Positions 9,117 to 17,781 are shown, counted from the first letter of the stretch. The stretch: 64,000 bases of DNA from Liquorilactobacillus mali KCTC 3596 = DSM 20444 (GCF_000260415.1 NZ_BACP01000062.1:62001-126000); one strand, 5' to 3'. Notes: generated by a model from the letters alone, not told the origin. Numbers and translations: made by a program.

Positions 9117-9296
9117 ATGAGTCAGAAGAGAGCTAGAAAATGGTACGATCAGTTAAAGGACACAAAGGTTCGTATGCGCAATGATGGTCATGAGATGTGG
9201 ATTGAAAATAACACTCTTGTCACTAGGAATATAGATAATGGCATTATTAGCAAGTATGATAAGTATGGATTTGTAATTGCAACAGAAATAATTTAA
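9117..9296 (+). CDS. Small hypothetical protein (59 aa)
   Basis: 59 aa, with GAGGAGG upstream. Its TAA stop belongs to the dispersed TTAATAGTAGTAATATTGACAT element that follows at 9297. Function unknown. Confidence 0.55.
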   Translation: MSQKRARKWYDQLKDTKVRMRNDGHEMWIENNTLVTRNIDNGIISKYDKYGFVIATEII

Positions 9297-9314
9297 TAGT
9301 AGTAATATTGACAT
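9297..9314 (+). repeat. Representative copy of the dispersed TAGTAGTAATATTGACAT element
   Basis: About 25 near-copies occur at gene junctions, always co-oriented with transcription. Plus-strand copies: near 2722, 9297, 15391, 16503, 21365, 22838; looser ones near 6706, 14268, 23763, 25713. Minus-strand copies: near 27600, 32206, 37750, 37814, 41279, 41504, 43600, 48283, 49502, 53474, 54122, 56344, 58355. The first bases often supply the stop codon of the gene before. Here AGGAGG of the next gene follows at once, leaving no room for a normal -10 box before the start codon. Confidence 0.75.
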
Positions 9315-9332
9315 TTAGGAGGTATAATAACA

Positions 9333-9482
9333 ATGTATTCATTTTTAATAATCTTAGGTATTTTGATATTTGCTTTAGTGGTCGAGTATTTAATCAAACC
9401 TATAATTTCTAAACGTATGGGAGTTGATATGAAATGCAAGAACCAGATTGGTCGGCACTGGAGAGGTATAGAGAAAACTTAG
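9333..9482 (+). CDS. Small single-span membrane protein
   Basis: 49 aa with a hydrophobic N-terminal helix (residues 3-22) and a basic tail. AGGAGG lies 9 bases upstream. Probably an inner-membrane peptide; role unknown. Confidence 0.55.
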   Translation: MYSFLIILGILIFALVVEYLIKPIISKRMGVDMKCKNQIGRHWRGIEKT

Positions 9483-9574
9483 AGATAGAAGATGTTTTTG
9501 ACACAAGAGAACCTTGGGAAATTGAGGAGGAGGAGGAAAATGAGGCGTACAAGAACAGTTTACGTTGTTTATGA
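9434..9574 (+). CDS. Small acidic hypothetical protein (46 aa)
   Basis: 46 aa in a frame different from both neighbours, overlapping each. GGGAG precedes the ATG. The Glu-run (IEEEEENE) arises from the same GAGGAGGAGGAGG tract that provides the ribosome site of the next gene, so part of its sequence is constrained by that signal. Confidence 0.4.
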   Translation: MQEPDWSALERYRENLEIEDVFDTREPWEIEEEEENEAYKNSLRCL

Positions 9575-9698
9575 GTCAGAATCTTTTGAGGGAATATCTA
9601 AAATTTTTGGAGTTTGCCAAGATATAGAATCTGCTGAACATTTATGTCATTGTGGTCATGGTTTTAGAGAATATGAAGAGGTAGCATACTTTGAATAA
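9540..9698 (+). CDS. Small hypothetical protein, DUF7336-like pattern
   Basis: 52 aa from the ATG directly after a strong GAGGAGGAGG ribosome site; a longer reading from 9492 has none. The opening VYVVYES... and later IFGVCQDIESAEHL match the layout of short phage proteins of the DUF7336 type. The gene at 13004 shares the pattern. Confidence 0.55.
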   Translation: MRRTRTVYVVYESESFEGISKIFGVCQDIESAEHLCHCGHGFREYEEVAYFE

Positions 9699-9714
9699 GT
9701 TAAGAGGTTCTGAA

Positions 9715-9951
9715 ATGACTATTAAAGAAATTATCATGAAACTTGTGGGTCACATTAATTTTGTTGGTGAAACAGATTATGACAGCGCCAGTTGTGAAAA
9801 TATTAAGACTCTGCTGAAAGTTATTGATGATTTAATGTCTGAGGTAAATAATGTCGAAGACACAGTCAAGGGACGTTGTGAATATTCAGCAAGACAAATC
9901 AATAATGAGATCAAGGACTTGAAAGAATTGTTAGGAGACTATATAGATTAG
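9715..9951 (+). CDS. Hypothetical helical protein
   Basis: 78 aa from the ATG after AAGAGG; an upstream TTG (9691) overlaps the preceding gene. Mostly helical, possible short coiled coil. Unknown function. Confidence 0.5.
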   Translation: MTIKEIIMKLVGHINFVGETDYDSASCENIKTLLKVIDDLMSEVNNVEDTVKGRCEYSARQINNEIKDLKELLGDYID

Positions 9952-9964
9952 GAGGATATAGTTG

Positions 9965-10576
9965 ATGAAACACTATGAAATAGGCGATAAGGTAGTTGTC
10001 GAGATTAAAGGCATGAGAGATATTGATTCAATCAGTAATGTAGCAAGTTATGCAATATTAAAAGATTACAATATGTTTGGCGATGATCTTGTTATTAGTG
10101 ACGAGGCTATCTTAGGTAAAGTTGAAGATTTCACACCAAAACCAGAAAAAATCAGAATGACAGTCGAAGAAAAGAAAGAGTTTGATGATCTATGTAGTAT
10201 CAAATCTCGCCTTGATATTGGAGAAATAATGTCAACGATTATACCACGAAAATACGACACCTTAAATAAAAGGTTGTATTATCAAGAGCTTCAAAACGGC
10301 AATATTAAAAAACAAATTGAGTTTGTTAAAGCACTTGAGCACCCAGAATTGATTGAGGTAGAACATGAATTTAAAATTGGAAATTCAGTGATCGTAGACA
10401 CGGACGATTTTAAAGCACTAGGAATTATCGTTGGTACGGGTGTATGTAAATGTTTTAAGGTATTATTCAAATCAGGACTTGTTTCGTCAGTATTTTATAA
10501 GAAGATGAAACTTGTAAAAGAGAATGCGATAGATTGGGAGGATCAGAATGGGGAACGTCAAAAAGAAGAAGCCTAG
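9965..10576 (+). CDS. Hypothetical protein with repeated SH3-like beta units
   Basis: 203 aa with AGGAGG upstream. Two segments opening IGDKVVVEI (N-terminus) and IGNSVIVDT (about residue 138) suggest duplicated small beta barrels joined by a helical linker. The same 'GDxV' opening recurs in neighbours at 10548, 11388 and 13738, suggesting a family of such proteins. Function unknown. Confidence 0.5.
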   Translation: MKHYEIGDKVVVEIKGMRDIDSISNVASYAILKDYNMFGDDLVISDEAILGKVEDFTPKPEKIRMTVEEKKEFDDLCSIKSRLDIGEIMSTIIPRKYDTLNKRLYYQELQNGNIKKQIEFVKALEHPELIEVEHEFKIGNSVIVDTDDFKALGIIVGTGVCKCFKVLFKSGLVSSVFYKKMKLVKENAIDWEDQNGERQKEEA

Positions 10577-10952
10577 AGACTATAAGGTCGGGGACAAGTT
10601 GTATGTAGTCATAGAAGATATTGATTTCTTTGGGAAAGAAGATACAACGTACAGAGAAGAGGAAATATCTGTAACGAGAATAAACACCAGCTCAATATAC
10701 GTAAAATTTGTTGGTCAATCACGTGAAGAGAAGTTTAAACTGCGTGGTTCATTCCCAATTTCAGATGGTGGTTCAATGCTTGGACTTACGGAATACCTCA
10801 CTGACAATCCAGATCTAGCCGATGAATGGAGCGAACAATACCAACATAACAAAGAAGTTAATTGGAAATTAGATGAACTATTTAAAAAAGTTAAAGAGTT
10901 ATCAATTGAAGAAAAAGAAGACTTCTTAGCTAAGAATAAATTGGAGGATTAA
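10548..10952 (+). CDS. Hypothetical protein with SH3-like N-terminus
   Basis: 134 aa, overlapping the previous gene by 29 bases. The N-terminus (YKVGDKLYVVI) has the small beta-barrel pattern seen in several neighbours, with a helical charged C-terminus. Confidence 0.5.
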   Translation: MGNVKKKKPRDYKVGDKLYVVIEDIDFFGKEDTTYREEEISVTRINTSSIYVKFVGQSREEKFKLRGSFPISDGGSMLGLTEYLTDNPDLADEWSEQYQHNKEVNWKLDELFKKVKELSIEEKEDFLAKNKLED

Positions 10953-10953
10953 A

Positions 10954-11172
10954 ATGGGAAAGACAAATTTATACATTTCATTGCTTAAATTGTCAATGGT
11001 TGTTTCAACTACTTTAGGAGTAGGAATATTGACATTTGTTGCGTTGACAATCTTGGGAATTACTTCAACGTATTTCCTTTTCTGGGCGTTTGTCGTAGTT
11101 GTTATTATGCTCATTCTCGATATGTTGGCTACTGAAATAGTAATATATCTGTTTAATAAAGGAGATTCTTGA
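10954..11172 (+). CDS. Small membrane protein, two spans
   Basis: 72 aa, GGAGG upstream. Two hydrophobic segments (residues ~14-36 and ~41-63) with almost no loops. It could be an early membrane-acting phage peptide; no family recognised. Confidence 0.6.
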   Translation: MGKTNLYISLLKLSMVVSTTLGVGILTFVALTILGITSTYFLFWAFVVVVIMLILDMLATEIVIYLFNKGDS

Positions 11173-11187
11173 ACGGGTGGTGAAGGT

Positions 11188-11337
11188 ATGTGGCTATTAT
11201 ACAGAAAAGAATATGAAGATTTTTACTTACTTGGTCTGTATGCAGATATGGGAAAAGCTATGAAAGAAAGAGATAGTTTGGCAGCAGAAGATCAATGCAA
11301 CGATTATGTTGTCCAATTTGTCGAGTGTTGTGGGTAA
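11188..11337 (+). CDS. Small hypothetical protein (49 aa)
   Basis: 49 aa, preceded by GGTGGTGAAGGT. It has a C-terminal CxxxxxxxxxECC cysteine pattern. Function unknown. Confidence 0.45.
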   Translation: MWLLYRKEYEDFYLLGLYADMGKAMKERDSLAAEDQCNDYVVQFVECCG

Positions 11338-11387
11338 TAAAAGACGTGTTTTATTAATAAAAACAATCAAAAAATGGAGGAATTGGA

Positions 11388-11855
11388 ATGAGTAAAGTCG
11401 TAGATTTGAATGGAACAAAGTTTGAGGTAGAAGACACAAAGATCAAAAAGGTAACAGAATATCGCATTGGAGATACAGTTAAGATTCTAGATAATCGTTA
11501 CAGCAATCCAGAAATATCAGACGGCATTATTGTAGATTTCCTCAACTTTAAGTCTCTTCCTACTGTTAGAATTGCACAGATTAGTAATAGTAATTTTTCA
11601 AGTAGCATTGACGTTTCCTTTATTTCAATTAATTCTAAAACAAAAGAGATCGAGATTATGCCAATTAGTCCAGATGAAATGAAGATTGACGTTACTCTAA
11701 TGAATGAATTGTTTGATAGTAAGATTGCTACCAAGTTAAGAGAGTTGGACGAGTTGAAACATAAGAAGAACTTCTTTAATAAGTTCTTTGGACAGTCGGA
11801 AGAGGCGATTGATAAGATTGTCGAAGACGCATTTGAAACAGAGGAGGATAGGTAG
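11388..11855 (+). CDS. Hypothetical protein with SH3-like segment
   Basis: 155 aa with GGAGGAATTGG upstream. The N-terminal half holds YRIGDTVKIL, like its neighbours; the C-terminal half is a charged helix. Unknown role. Confidence 0.5.
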   Translation: MSKVVDLNGTKFEVEDTKIKKVTEYRIGDTVKILDNRYSNPEISDGIIVDFLNFKSLPTVRIAQISNSNFSSSIDVSFISINSKTKEIEIMPISPDEMKIDVTLMNELFDSKIATKLRELDELKHKKNFFNKFFGQSEEAIDKIVEDAFETEEDR

Positions 11856-11857
11856 TA

Positions 11858-12244
11858 ATGGACAACAAAATCAATACTAGAAATATGAATATCAACATTA
11901 ACAGTGTGAGATATAAGGTTTCTAGGACTAAAAAATTATGGGACGGAGGAGAACCTTGTTGGGGCGTGACGCTCTTTAAGGAAAACAAGATCAAGATAGA
12001 CAATAGTTTATCTGCTCAAAAAATGGAACAAGTATTAGTTCACGAACTAGTTCATGCAACATTACATGAAGCTGGTCTTGAAAACTATTCTTGTGATGAA
12101 GAATTGGTTAATCCGCTTGGTAATGCACTTTACAGTTTAATCATGGAAAATCAACCGCTTTTCCGTACTATGATGGATAATTACAGGCGATATAGTGATA
12201 AGAGTTTAACAACAGTATCACAGATTGGTAAATATTTTAAATAG
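11858..12244 (+). CDS. Putative zinc metallopeptidase (HExxH)
   Basis: 128 aa. VHELVHATLHEAGL at residues ~62-75 gives the HExxH zinc motif; a later Glu/Asn-rich helix could supply the third ligand. The size and layout match small ImmA/IrrE-like or SprT-like phage peptidases, which can cleave repressors or host regulators. No HTH domain is attached. The target cannot be inferred. Confidence 0.65.
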   Translation: MDNKINTRNMNININSVRYKVSRTKKLWDGGEPCWGVTLFKENKIKIDNSLSAQKMEQVLVHELVHATLHEAGLENYSCDEELVNPLGNALYSLIMENQPLFRTMMDNYRRYSDKSLTTVSQIGKYFK

Positions 12245-12257
12245 AAAGAGGTAAAAA

Positions 12258-12677
12258 ATGGTAATTATATCATTGATCTTATTGGGAATACTAATTTATA
12301 CCAACATTACTGGTATATGTGGGTTATTCAGAAGTGAAGAAAAAATTAAGGGTAGATTGAAAGATTTGAATGATGACAACTACAAGTCCATGGACTGTAT
12401 GGCTGGTTGTTTTGGAATGCTCATGTATATTCCAGCGTTATTAATTGCAATATTTTGTGTTGGAGACAACGTGAGCATTCTCTTATTGATAATCATTGTT
12501 GTAGGTGAGTTTATTGAGGGCAATATTAGAATTAGTATCGTGAATCGAGTTGACAACAAGGACGGATATCTAAAATATTTGTTTAAAGAAAGATATAAGC
12601 TGCAATATATATTGTTTGAAATATATGAATTAATCGTATTTGTTTATGTATTCGTTGAGTTGTTCTTTAAATTATAG
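12258..12677 (+). CDS. Membrane protein, several spans
   Basis: 139 aa with hydrophobic segments near residues 2-20, 50-70, 72-88 and 118-137. GAAAGAGG precedes the ATG. No family recognised. Confidence 0.55.
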   Translation: MVIISLILLGILIYTNITGICGLFRSEEKIKGRLKDLNDDNYKSMDCMAGCFGMLMYIPALLIAIFCVGDNVSILLLIIIVVGEFIEGNIRISIVNRVDNKDGYLKYLFKERYKLQYILFEIYELIVFVYVFVELFFKL

Positions 12678-12689
12678 GAGGGTCTTTAG

Positions 12690-12995
12690 ATGATTTGGGA
12701 TAAGAAAACACCGCAAGTAAACTCGAACAATATTATCAATATTGACATATGGGTGATGTGTCAGTGGTGTCTTATTGCAGCGGAATCTCACCTATCATAC
12801 AAGGGAACTAACATTAAGAGAGTTGGTCTTGCAGATGTTCTTAATGCGGGAGCGCAAGCAGATATAGGTGAGCCTAACACGGATTACGATAGTCGTATAT
12901 TGATCTCCGTTAATAATCTAAGAGGTAGTTCAAAAATGCGTGATTATGTTGATAAGGAATTGGCGAAAAGTAACATTGAGTTTGAATGGTGGTGA
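12690..12995 (+). CDS. Hypothetical protein
   Basis: 101 aa, AGGAGGG upstream. No motif seen. Confidence 0.5.
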   Translation: MIWDKKTPQVNSNNIINIDIWVMCQWCLIAAESHLSYKGTNIKRVGLADVLNAGAQADIGEPNTDYDSRILISVNNLRGSSKMRDYVDKELAKSNIEFEWW

Positions 12996-13003
12996 GATAT
13001 TAA

Positions 13004-13231
13004 GTGGTTGTGGCAACTGGAACAAAAGATCATAAACGTGTTTATGTATTAATGAGTAAATTCCATGATTGTCTTGGAATTTATCCAACTTTTGAAAAAG
13101 CACGAGAAGCACAGGGTTCTACCTTCACATTTATAGAGCAAGCTATCGAATATTATGTGAATGGACGCAGAATTGTTGAGGTGGGGAACACGGCAACAGA
13201 TTGGATAAAGAATGAGAAAATTGATAATTAA
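13004..13231 (+). CDS. Small hypothetical protein, DUF7336-like pattern
   Basis: 75 aa from a GTG after GGTGGTGAG. RVYVLMSKF... then YPTFEKAREA and a late IVEV strand resemble the gene at 9540, suggesting paralogous small phage proteins. Confidence 0.5.
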   Translation: MVVATGTKDHKRVYVLMSKFHDCLGIYPTFEKAREAQGSTFTFIEQAIEYYVNGRRIVEVGNTATDWIKNEKIDN

Positions 13232-13297
13232 AAATACTATTAATTTAATAGTATACATATTTTAATAATATGAAACACTTAATTGGAGGAATAAATA

Positions 13298-13723
13298 ATG
13301 GAAAACAAGTTCAGAGGTTTAACAAGTAAAGGCAAGATGATTTACGGAGCATTACTATTCAATAGTTTTGGAACTATGTTTATTAGTGAGTTCGGTTCAT
13401 CTAAGGCAGTGTCATATCCTTGGGCTAAACTCAATCCTGTAAAAGTCAAAGCAGCAGATGAGTACACCAAAGTTGATGATAGAGTTGGTATACAAGTCTT
13501 TGCTAATGATATTTTTGGTGTCAAAATTACTGATGAGAATGGTGCTAAAAGAGAATATGGCGTTGTTGAATTAATCAATGGACAATATGGAGTCAAATAT
13601 AGTAGTGGACTGTTCTTTTCTGTATGGGATATTGTTCATGGATTAGCCGATTCAGATATGTTGAGCTTTGACCATATGGTAAAGGGTAATATTTATAATA
13701 ATAGTTATTTATTAAATAAATAA
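13298..13723 (+). CDS. Hypothetical protein, YopX-like opening
   Basis: 141 aa, TTGGAGGAA upstream. It opens FRGLTSKGKMIYGALL, like the start of YopX-family phage proteins, but the usual TGxxDxNGxxIYEGD core is only weakly represented (VFANDIFGVKITDENG). Function unknown. Confidence 0.5.
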   Translation: MENKFRGLTSKGKMIYGALLFNSFGTMFISEFGSSKAVSYPWAKLNPVKVKAADEYTKVDDRVGIQVFANDIFGVKITDENGAKREYGVVELINGQYGVKYSSGLFFSVWDIVHGLADSDMLSFDHMVKGNIYNNSYLLNK

Positions 13724-13737
13724 AAGGGGTATGAACT

Positions 13738-13953
13738 ATGAAACGTAAATACAATATTGGTGATTTAGTGAGAATTACTACAACTGCCAAAGATCCGATG
13801 AATTATTTAAGTGGAACTATTGTTGATATTAGAAGGATAAAGGCTAGTGACGATAATTATATTCAGTATAAAGTCAAGATTCCTACATCATTCGGTTTTC
13901 ATTTAGGGATATACGGTGAAGAAAATTTAATATTTGTAAAGAGAGATGACTGA
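13738..13953 (+). CDS. Small SH3-like protein
   Basis: 71 aa, AAAGGGGT upstream. The whole protein looks like one beta barrel (YNIGDLVRITTTA... GTIVDIRRI...). Confidence 0.5.
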   Translation: MKRKYNIGDLVRITTTAKDPMNYLSGTIVDIRRIKASDDNYIQYKVKIPTSFGFHLGIYGEENLIFVKRDD

Positions 13954-13955
13954 TT

Positions 13956-14252
13956 ATGGTAAAACATGGTGGTACAATTACCTTTGACAAAAGAGAACGG
14001 ATGATTTTATCTGTCTCAATGTCGAATAATGAGTTAGCAGAGCTGATTAGATTATCTGCCAGACTGATTATTGAAAATAATGATTCACGGTTTACTGTTA
14101 TGCAAATTCTTAGTGGACTTGCTTCAAATTTAGATTTGCAACAAATTAGTTCATATTGTGAACATTGTAAGAATGGCTACCCTACTATGGACTATCAAGG
14201 GTTCAAATTCTGTCCACATTGCGGAAGTAGGCTCTATAAGAAAAATTTGTAA
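13956..14252 (+). CDS. Small protein with C-terminal zinc ribbon
   Basis: 98 aa. The C-terminal CEHC (residues ~69-72) and CPHC (~87-90) form a classic four-Cys zinc ribbon. The N-terminal half is helical. A nucleic-acid-binding role is possible. Confidence 0.55.
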   Translation: MVKHGGTITFDKRERMILSVSMSNNELAELIRLSARLIIENNDSRFTVMQILSGLASNLDLQQISSYCEHCKNGYPTMDYQGFKFCPHCGSRLYKKNL

Positions 14253-14279
14253 TATGAAAAGATTTTGATAGTACACATA

Positions 14280-14308
14280 TTGACATATTATTTGTGTTCC
14301 AGTATACT
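14280..14308 (+). promoter_or_regulatory. Sigma-70-type promoter
   Basis: TTGACA, 17-base spacer, TATACT, preceded by AGTACACATA. It lies ~46 bases before the start of the next gene. Confidence 0.75.
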
Positions 14309-14353
14309 ATTATTCATAGCGATAACGAATCAAAAATATATGGGGGAAAGAAG

Positions 14354-14635
14354 ATGCGTCAATTGCAGAGTGGTAATGCCAATTTTTTAGTTAAAACCGA
14401 AAGAGAGTGGGAGTTGTTAATGAAATTTCTTGAAGAACAAATCGTTGATCGAGTTATTTCTTGGGGGAACAAGTACCGTCCAACAGAAATCAATAATTGG
14501 AGCGACTTTGAGGAAAGAACCGTTGTTACACTTGAACAAGGAAAATTGACTTATGGTCGAATTGAGAATTTGGCTTATCCAACTTTTAGATACAATGGAG
14601 ATCCATCATTAAAGATTTTTGAACTAATTTCATAA
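14354..14635 (+). CDS. Hypothetical protein
   Basis: 93 aa. The ATG after GGGGGAAAG is chosen; a longer reading from 14294 would begin inside the promoter region. No motif recognised. Confidence 0.5.
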   Translation: MRQLQSGNANFLVKTEREWELLMKFLEEQIVDRVISWGNKYRPTEINNWSDFEERTVVTLEQGKLTYGRIENLAYPTFRYNGDPSLKIFELIS

Positions 14636-14654
14636 TAATCAAGGAGGAACAGAT

Positions 14655-15050
14655 ATGAAAAGTGGTTATGTAACATTTAAAAATGGAGAATATATTCTTG
14701 CTACAAAACGAGGGCAATATGCAATAGAAACAAGTGATGATGGTTATTATCTCACCGATGAGGGTTCTGCTCTATCACGTAATAAAGTATTGTTATTGGA
14801 TGTAGAAAAGGCAGCAGAGATTAGTAGGAAAACTGGTGGTAGATTAATTCCTCTTAATACGTCTAAGTTAGTCATGACTTATGGAATTAAATATGGTGAA
14901 TCTGGTAACTATCCTACTTCTCCTTTAATAAGAGCTTTGAGAGCTTTCGATGAACTTGAAGAAGAAGAGATTTTAAGATTTTGGGGACATGAAGCTAATA
15001 AGATTGCAATAATTCTTAGAAAAGATTGGAGTAAACATACGGATGAATGA
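14655..15050 (+). CDS. Hypothetical protein
   Basis: 131 aa, AAGGAGG upstream. Beta-rich first half (VTFKNGEYILATKRG), helical second half. Its stop overlaps the next start. Confidence 0.5.
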   Translation: MKSGYVTFKNGEYILATKRGQYAIETSDDGYYLTDEGSALSRNKVLLLDVEKAAEISRKTGGRLIPLNTSKLVMTYGIKYGESGNYPTSPLIRALRAFDELEEEEILRFWGHEANKIAIILRKDWSKHTDE

Positions 15051-15390
15051 AAGCAAAGATGAATTATTTTGTGGACATACTCTTAGGGAATCATATTTTG
15101 AAGGCTTGATTAGAGCCAAGGAAGAGTTCGAGAAAAAATATCATAAAGAATTAAAGACTATCATGGAAGATCTGGACTTTAATCTTAAAAAAGGCAAAAA
15201 AAGTGTTACGTATTATAAAAATAAGGAAGACGAGGAAATTTGTGATTTTCTTTTTGGGAACAAAGGTCTTTTCAACCTGTTTTATGGCAATGTTGCTGAG
15301 GTTACCCCTATACCTGAAATAAATAGAGTTTATATCAGGTATGTTCCAAGAAAAAGTGTAGAGGCAGAGGTTAGAAATAACCTTAATTAA
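15043..15390 (+). CDS. Hypothetical protein
   Basis: 115 aa, overlapping the previous gene. Charged N-terminal helices. The stop codon runs into a variant copy of the dispersed TAGTAGTAAT element. Confidence 0.5.
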   Translation: MNESKDELFCGHTLRESYFEGLIRAKEEFEKKYHKELKTIMEDLDFNLKKGKKSVTYYKNKEDEEICDFLFGNKGLFNLFYGNVAEVTPIPEINRVYIRYVPRKSVEAEVRNNLN

Positions 15391-15435
15391 AAGTAGTAAT
15401 ATTACAATTTTGTGGAGGTGAATGGTCATAGTAAA

Positions 15436-15515
15436 GAATCAGAACGCCCCACCTAATCAATGACTTTTCAAATATGGATCAAGAAAGTCATGTCATCAGA
15501 AAATTGGGTGTGACT
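15436..15515 (+). promoter_or_regulatory. Structured leader before pnuC, possible NAD+-II-type riboswitch
   Basis: An 8-bp helix CACCTAAT (15450) / ATTGGGTG (15503) encloses a perfect 8-bp hairpin ATGACTTT (15460) / AAAGTCAT (15484). The unpaired CAGAACGCCC lies just 5'. It sits ~50 bases before the pnuC start. NAD+-II (pnuC motif) riboswitches regulate pnuC translation in Lactobacillales, so a riboswitch is plausible. The structure is seen; the ligand is inferred. Confidence 0.5.
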
Positions 15516-15565
15516 GGATAAGCAAATTAAAATAGCTAATAAAAATTAAGGGAGATATTTATTTA

Positions 15566-16390
15566 ATGGAAAATTTAACAGGACGTTTTGAAGGAAATTA
15601 TTTCGGATGGATTAAGGAACAATTGGTATCTGTACCAAAATCAATGTGGACAATGTGGGGATTTGGAGCTGGAATGGAAACCATCCTTTTTCTAACTGGA
15701 CAAATTCAATTTATAACATTTATGGCATTATTAGGGACATTATTCGGTATGGCATGTGTATGTAGTATGGCTTCTGGACACCCAATTAACGGAATGCTGG
15801 GTGCTGTGAGTGTAATAGCATATATTACTGTAAATTTACCAGCACATCATTACTTTAGCGTTTTAGACCAGTTGTTCTTCCTATTCTTAATTGATATTCC
15901 CCTAATGCTGAAATGGCGCACATGGGGTCGTGGAGATAATTCAGAAATTAAAAATCTAATTGATGTTGATAGTCTTAAAAACACATTTTCAACAGGAGAA
16001 TCAAAATTTGGTAAAAAGATTCTATCTATTATCAAAAATATTTTTAAGGCATTCTGGAAATATTTACTAGTTATTATTGCAGTATTAGCGTTGTGGTTTG
16101 CATTATATCACATTGGACATTTACGAATTATGAATGATTACAATGTATATTGGGATTCTTTGGCACTCGCAATTGGAGCAGTTGCTTCTGTATTATGCTT
16201 TACACGTTATACTCAAACATATACTTTATGGTTAGTGTCTGACGCTGTTAATATAGCTCTTTGGTTTTACGCTTTGAAAGACGGTTACTCACAAGCAGCA
16301 TTGCCAATGTTGGCTATGACATTATTCTATACAGCTTCAGCGGTATATGGTAGATTCTTTGCAATATGGAATGGTAAAAAGCAAAAATAA
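15566..16390 (+). CDS. pnuC: PnuC-family nicotinamide mononucleotide/riboside transporter
   Basis: 274 aa integral membrane protein with about seven hydrophobic segments and the PnuC-typical end LVSDAVNIALW (~residues 220-230). PnuC imports NAD precursors. The phage has an NAD-related target: the host cell's NAD supply, which matters both for metabolism and when defence systems drain NAD. A structured leader precedes the gene and a terminator follows, so it is a self-contained regulated unit. Confidence 0.8.
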   Translation: MENLTGRFEGNYFGWIKEQLVSVPKSMWTMWGFGAGMETILFLTGQIQFITFMALLGTLFGMACVCSMASGHPINGMLGAVSVIAYITVNLPAHHYFSVLDQLFFLFLIDIPLMLKWRTWGRGDNSEIKNLIDVDSLKNTFSTGESKFGKKILSIIKNIFKAFWKYLLVIIAVLALWFALYHIGHLRIMNDYNVYWDSLALAIGAVASVLCFTRYTQTYTLWLVSDAVNIALWFYALKDGYSQAALPMLAMTLFYTASAVYGRFFAIWNGKKQK

Positions 16391-16457
16391 TCTTGTAGTA
16401 AAATTTGAATCATGTTATCCTAAATACATTCAAATAAAATCTATTTGAACACTGCTA

Positions 16458-16487
16458 CCATTGGTCTGAACAGCCAATGGTTTTTTT
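16458..16487 (+). terminator. Rho-independent terminator after pnuC
   Basis: Stem CCATTGG / CCAATGG, 9-base loop, then seven T. Confidence 0.85.
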
Positions 16488-16513
16488 ATTGTCAAATTTT
16501 AATAGTAGTAAAT

Positions 16514-16542
16514 TTGACATTTAAAAGATGACGAGTTATACT
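16514..16542 (+). promoter_or_regulatory. Promoter with dispersed-element upstream part
   Basis: AATAGTAGTAAAT precedes TTGACA, a 17-base spacer and TATACT. It starts the unit of the gene at 16572. Confidence 0.8.
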
Positions 16543-16571
16543 TTGAAAGTAGTAAAATAAAGGAGGGAAAC

Positions 16572-17114
16572 ATGAAAAGGTTTATTGTATTCATTACAAT
16601 AACATTGTTAATCGGTGTTTCATTTATTGGAATAAAGCAGCACATCATTAGTGATAGTAGTAATATTACAATTGTCAAGAAAAAGTACAGAAATATCACG
16701 AAAGTGTCTAGCAACAATAAAGCGAGATACGAAGAGATCGAAAGAGAAGAGAGTATTAAAAATGCTCATGATGAGTCAATTTTAAGATATGCTCATGAAG
16801 TCGAAAATTTAGACATGAATACTCTAAACCGAAGATTTCATTCCTCTTGGAGCAATGACGATATGGGACTGGTTGGTTACATGATGAATCGAATAGGATA
16901 TAGAAACTTCAACTTGTCTTCATTCATCAAAGGTGGTCAACTAATCTTTTACAGCCAATCAGACGTTGGTGATATTTATGTTTATGGAAGCCAAGAGAAT
17001 CCACAATATTTAGCAATGAAAATGGATGGAGACAATGTACTAATGTTAGTCTCTGGAAAAATTAAGATAGTGGACAGTAATGTAGTTCCGAACGAAGTAA
17101 TCAAATTAAATTAA
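16572..17114 (+). CDS. Secreted or membrane-anchored protein of unknown function
   Basis: 180 aa. The N-terminal hydrophobic helix (residues 3-22) is a membrane anchor or signal peptide without a clear cleavage motif. A charged helical part and a C-terminal beta domain would be extracellular. Surface-exposed early phage proteins can alter the host envelope or block superinfection; that is speculation here. A variant of the dispersed element lies inside the gene near 16656. Confidence 0.55.
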   Translation: MKRFIVFITITLLIGVSFIGIKQHIISDSSNITIVKKKYRNITKVSSNNKARYEEIEREESIKNAHDESILRYAHEVENLDMNTLNRRFHSSWSNDDMGLVGYMMNRIGYRNFNLSSFIKGGQLIFYSQSDVGDIYVYGSQENPQYLAMKMDGDNVLMLVSGKIKIVDSNVVPNEVIKLN

Positions 17115-17128
17115 AGGAAGGTATAGAT

Positions 17129-17716
17129 ATGAATATCAAAAATGTATTAGGTAAAGCACAGGCAATTACAGGAAAGCGTGGTACAGGCAAGACTACAAAA
17201 TTGATTGAATTAGTCAATAAACACGTAAAGCAAGAAGGATTAAATTACATCATTCTTACTTCTGACAGACCTATGGCGGATTCATTAGAGAGAAGAATAA
17301 ACTCCTCTAATGATGAATGGCACGAATATAAGATTTTAACTCTAAATGATTTTGTTGGAACTGTTGTACCGTCTGGGATAGAAAACATTGATATTTATAT
17401 TGATGAAATTAATCTCATGGAAGTCGAGCTTTTATACAGACTTTTCAAAAAGTTGCCACCACTTTCTAGAATTATGGCATACACATATGATGACCCAGAG
17501 CCAATCGTGACAAATAGGAAAGAAGACAATGAGATCACATTCCTTCTTAAAGTTCCACACGTCAACGACATGTATTACGCATTGCAACCAGATGGAGAAG
17601 TAATTGCGACAGAGTTAAATAGTTTCAGAAATTGCCTATATGAGTTTACGCAAAATGAGATTCACAATCATGGACTTGACAATGATTATGTCAAACAGAT
17701 AGCAATTATCAAATGA
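17129..17716 (+). CDS. P-loop NTPase
   Basis: 195 aa. Walker A GKRGTGKTT (residues ~15-23) and Walker B IYIDEIN (~88-94) are clear. It is short for a helicase; similar small ATPases package, load or remodel nucleic acid. No other domain is seen. Confidence 0.65.
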   Translation: MNIKNVLGKAQAITGKRGTGKTTKLIELVNKHVKQEGLNYIILTSDRPMADSLERRINSSNDEWHEYKILTLNDFVGTVVPSGIENIDIYIDEINLMEVELLYRLFKKLPPLSRIMAYTYDDPEPIVTNRKEDNEITFLLKVPHVNDMYYALQPDGEVIATELNSFRNCLYEFTQNEIHNHGLDNDYVKQIAIIK

Positions 17717-17775
17717 TAAAACTCATATTTTATCTAGAATGAAGAAAACCGCTGCTGGATTAAGTGCGTGCATAG

Positions 17776-17781
17776 TATAAT
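17776..17781 (+). promoter_or_regulatory. Possible -10 box
   Basis: TATAAT 24 bases before the next ATG. The matching -35 position (TGCTGG) is poor, so this is weak. Confidence 0.3.
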
